Shown piece after piece: positions 6,583-8,037 of a stretch of DNA of 8,037 nucleotides (its first letter is position 1; the number at the start of each line of letters is the position of its first letter). Made by a program: the position numbers and the translations under genes. Origin of the DNA: Pseudomonadota bacterium. Its GTDB lineage: Bacteria > Pseudomonadota > Gammaproteobacteria > Xanthomonadales > Rhodanobacteraceae. Under the pieces are notes generated by a model, which was not told the DNA's origin, ran no database searches, and worked only from the letters and a program-made list of their open reading frames with translations. Location of the stretch: positions 1-8,037 of the forward strand of contig JAEZQS010000288.1 in NCBI GenBank assembly GCA_023412995.1, read 5' to 3'.

Positions 6583-6615
6583 CGACGCTGCACCGTGCGA
6601 CGTTCTGCAGCGTCG
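6583..6615. promoter_or_regulatory. Inverted repeat (10-bp arms) before the dehydrogenase gene
   Basis: CGACGCTGCA (6583-6592) and TGCAGCGTCG (6606-6615) are exact reverse complements separated by 13 bases. The right arm ends 3 bases before the GGAGG ribosome binding site (6619-6623) of the downstream gene. The dyad could be an operator or a 5'-leader hairpin controlling ribosome access. As a terminator for the kinase gene it is unlikely because no T-run follows. The symmetry is seen directly; the role is inferred. Confidence 0.5.
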
Positions 6616-6628
6616 CGCGGAGGCTGCC

Positions 6629-7972
6629 ATGAAGACGGTCCGGGGCTGCAGCATGGCTCTTGCCGGCGCGCTGCTGGCGACTGCCTGCGCCCGACAGGCG
6701 GTGTTGCCGGATGACGCGCGCTTCGGTGCGGATCCCGTGCTGCCGGCACCGCGTCACGCGCTGCTTCCCACCATCGAGATCGCGCCCGCCCGCGGCTGGG
6801 CCGGGGACGCCACCCCGGTGACGGGCGCCGGTTTCGCGGTCGGGAAGCTGGCCTGTGGCCTCGACCACCCGCGCTGGCTGCTCGTGCTGCCCGATGGTGG
6901 CGTGCTGGTCGCGGAAACCGATGCGCCCGTTCGACCCGCGGACGGTCGCGGCGTGCGCGGCTGGATCATGAAGCAGGTGATGCGCCGCGCCGGGTCCGGC
7001 CTGCCCAGCGCCGACCGTATCACCCTGCTGCGTGACGCGGATGGCGACGGCCGCGCCGAAACGCGCAGCCGCTACCTCGAAGGCCTGCACTCGCCGTTCG
7101 GCATGGCCCTCGTTGGCGACACGCTGTACGTCGCCAATGCCGACGCGCTGTTGCGCTTCGCCTGGGAGCCCGGCGCGACGTCCCTCCGCGGGCCCGGCCA
7201 GCAGGTGGCGCCGCTGCCGGGCGGCCCGATCAACCACCACTGGACCAGGAGCCTGCTTGCCAGCGCCGACGGCAGGCACCTGTACGTCGGCGTCGGGTCC
7301 AACAGCAACGTCGCCGAAAACGGGCTCGCGGTGGAGCGGCAGCGCGCCCGCATCCTCGAGATCGATCCTGCCACGGGCGCCACCCGGCCCTACGCCTCGG
7401 GCCTGCGCAATCCGGTCGGGATGGACTTCAATCCGGCCGACGGCACGCTGTGGGTGGTCGTCAACGAGCGTGACGAACTGGGCAACGACCTCGTGCCCGA
7501 TTACCTCACGCGGGTGCGCGAGGGCGCCTTCTACGGCTGGCCGTGGAGCTACTGGGGCGCGCACGAGGACGCGCGCGTGCAACCACCGCGCCCGGACCAG
7601 GTCGCGCGCGCCCTTGTCCCCGACTATTCGCTGGGAGCCCATACCGCCTCGCTCGGCCTCGCCTTCTACGACGCCGACGCCTTCCCCGCGCGCTATCGCG
7701 GCGGCGCCTTCGTCGGCCAGCACGGTTCCTGGAACCGCGACCCGCCGAGCGGCTACAAGGTGGTGTTCGTGCCGTTTGCCGGTGGCCGCCCCTCGGGCCC
7801 ACCCGAAGATGTGCTGACCGGATTCCGCAGCGCCGACGGCCACGCCAACGGCCGCCCGGTCGGCGTCGCCGTGGCAGCCGACGACGCCCTGCTGGTCGCC
7901 GACGATGTCGGGGGCTGCGGGTGGCGGGCCACGCACGCCACCGACGACAGGTCCTTGGAAGCCGGGCAGTAA
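6629..7972 (+). CDS. PQQ-dependent sugar/sorbosone dehydrogenase family lipoprotein
   Basis: This 447-residue protein starts with a signal peptide ending in LLATAC, so Cys20 is a candidate lipidation site; an envelope location is inferred. The rest reads as a six-bladed beta-propeller of the glucose/sorbosone dehydrogenase (GSDH, AA12-related) family, which oxidises sugars or sugar derivatives in the periplasm with PQQ. Characteristic segments are GLDHPRWLLVLPDGGVLVAET (77-97, start and end), HSPFGMAL (154-161), GPINHHWTR (199-207), GLRNPVGMDF (258-267), NERDELGNDLVPDY (279-292) and GQHGSWNRDPPSGYKV (363-378). D136, D138 and D140 form a DxDxDG calcium-loop-like motif. GGAGG (6619-6623) lies 5 nt before the ATG. 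The 104-bp gap and inverted repeat upstream suggest its own control. Substrate and PQQ use are not proven; no PQQ biosynthesis gene is visible. The last 20 residues look divergent from the family. Confidence 0.88.
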   Translation: MKTVRGCSMALAGALLATACARQAVLPDDARFGADPVLPAPRHALLPTIEIAPARGWAGDATPVTGAGFAVGKLACGLDHPRWLLVLPDGGVLVAETDAPVRPADGRGVRGWIMKQVMRRAGSGLPSADRITLLRDADGDGRAETRSRYLEGLHSPFGMALVGDTLYVANADALLRFAWEPGATSLRGPGQQVAPLPGGPINHHWTRSLLASADGRHLYVGVGSNSNVAENGLAVERQRARILEIDPATGATRPYASGLRNPVGMDFNPADGTLWVVVNERDELGNDLVPDYLTRVREGAFYGWPWSYWGAHEDARVQPPRPDQVARALVPDYSLGAHTASLGLAFYDADAFPARYRGGAFVGQHGSWNRDPPSGYKVVFVPFAGGRPSGPPEDVLTGFRSADGHANGRPVGVAVAADDALLVADDVGGCGWRATHATDDRSLEAGQ

Positions 7973-8013
7973 ACACGGAGCGGGCGATCAACCCCTCGAG
8001 CGACGCGTGTTCC

Positions 8014-8037
8014 GGGGGGGGGGGGGGGGGGGGGGGG
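8014..8037. other. Terminal poly-G run, probable assembly artefact
   Basis: The window ends in 24 consecutive G, matching in length the 24 C at the left end. This is the pattern expected when a contig tip extends into dark-cycle poly-G reads. The 41 bases between the dehydrogenase stop and this run (7973-8013) hold no gene, repeat or terminator that I can see. The true neighbour to the right is unknown. Confidence 0.8.

Noticed and set aside
6583..6615. Inverted repeat as an intrinsic terminator of the kinase gene
   Set aside because: The stem is good, but the loop is 13 bases and the sequence after it is GC-rich with no T-run, and it sits against the next gene's ribosome site.
6521..7936. 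471-codon minus-strand open frame opposite the dehydrogenase
   Set aside because: It is antisense to a conserved beta-propeller gene with a good ribosome site and has no recognisable motif of its own.

Overview
The window is a strongly GC-rich stretch of bacterial chromosome that reads as one complete short contig. All five credible protein genes lie on the + strand. The gene content suggests a high-GC gammaproteobacterium, most likely Xanthomonadaceae/Lysobacteraceae (Lysobacter or Luteimonas-like). The grounds are the rpoZ-spoT-ridA order, a bifunctional-looking SpoT, and a sigma factor/TPR-kinase pair of a type common in that family. The genus is inferred from protein character, since no search was possible. 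Both ends are 24-base homopolymers (C at the left, G at the right), best explained as sequencing or assembly artefacts, so real sequence probably runs only from about 36 to about 8013.

Left part (about 36-3135): a housekeeping stringent-response block. A plausible sigma-70 promoter precedes rpoZ (omega subunit of RNA polymerase). Then come spoT (ppGpp synthetase/hydrolase) and ridA (enamine/imine deaminase). Omega helps form one of the ppGpp binding sites on RNA polymerase and SpoT sets the ppGpp level, so two parts of the same circuit are co-located. RidA protects PLP enzymes from reactive 2-aminoacrylate.

Middle part (about 3194-6524): a two-gene signalling cassette that does not belong to the housekeeping block. 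The first gene is an ECF sigma factor of the kinase-linked type (TIGR02999/ECF43-like). The second overlaps it by 17 nt and encodes a transmembrane Ser/Thr kinase with a cytoplasmic Hanks-type kinase domain, one membrane helix and a predicted periplasmic array of about nine TPR-like repeats. The sigma factor has a Thr where classic ECF factors carry acidic residues in region 2.2. In the related EcfP/PknT (Vibrio) and EcfK/PknS (Xanthomonas) systems, phosphorylation of that Thr switches the sigma factor on. This is the most interesting part of the window.

Right part (6525-7972): a 104-bp gap with a perfect 10-bp inverted repeat just before a strong ribosome binding site, then a lipoprotein-type beta-propeller dehydrogenase of the PQQ-dependent sugar/sorbosone dehydrogenase family. 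Whether it is a target of the adjacent sigma factor cannot be told from sequence alone.

No tRNA, rRNA, CRISPR, insertion sequence or prophage was seen. No gap between genes exceeds 300 bases. The long minus-strand open frames are GC-rich shadows of the real genes.
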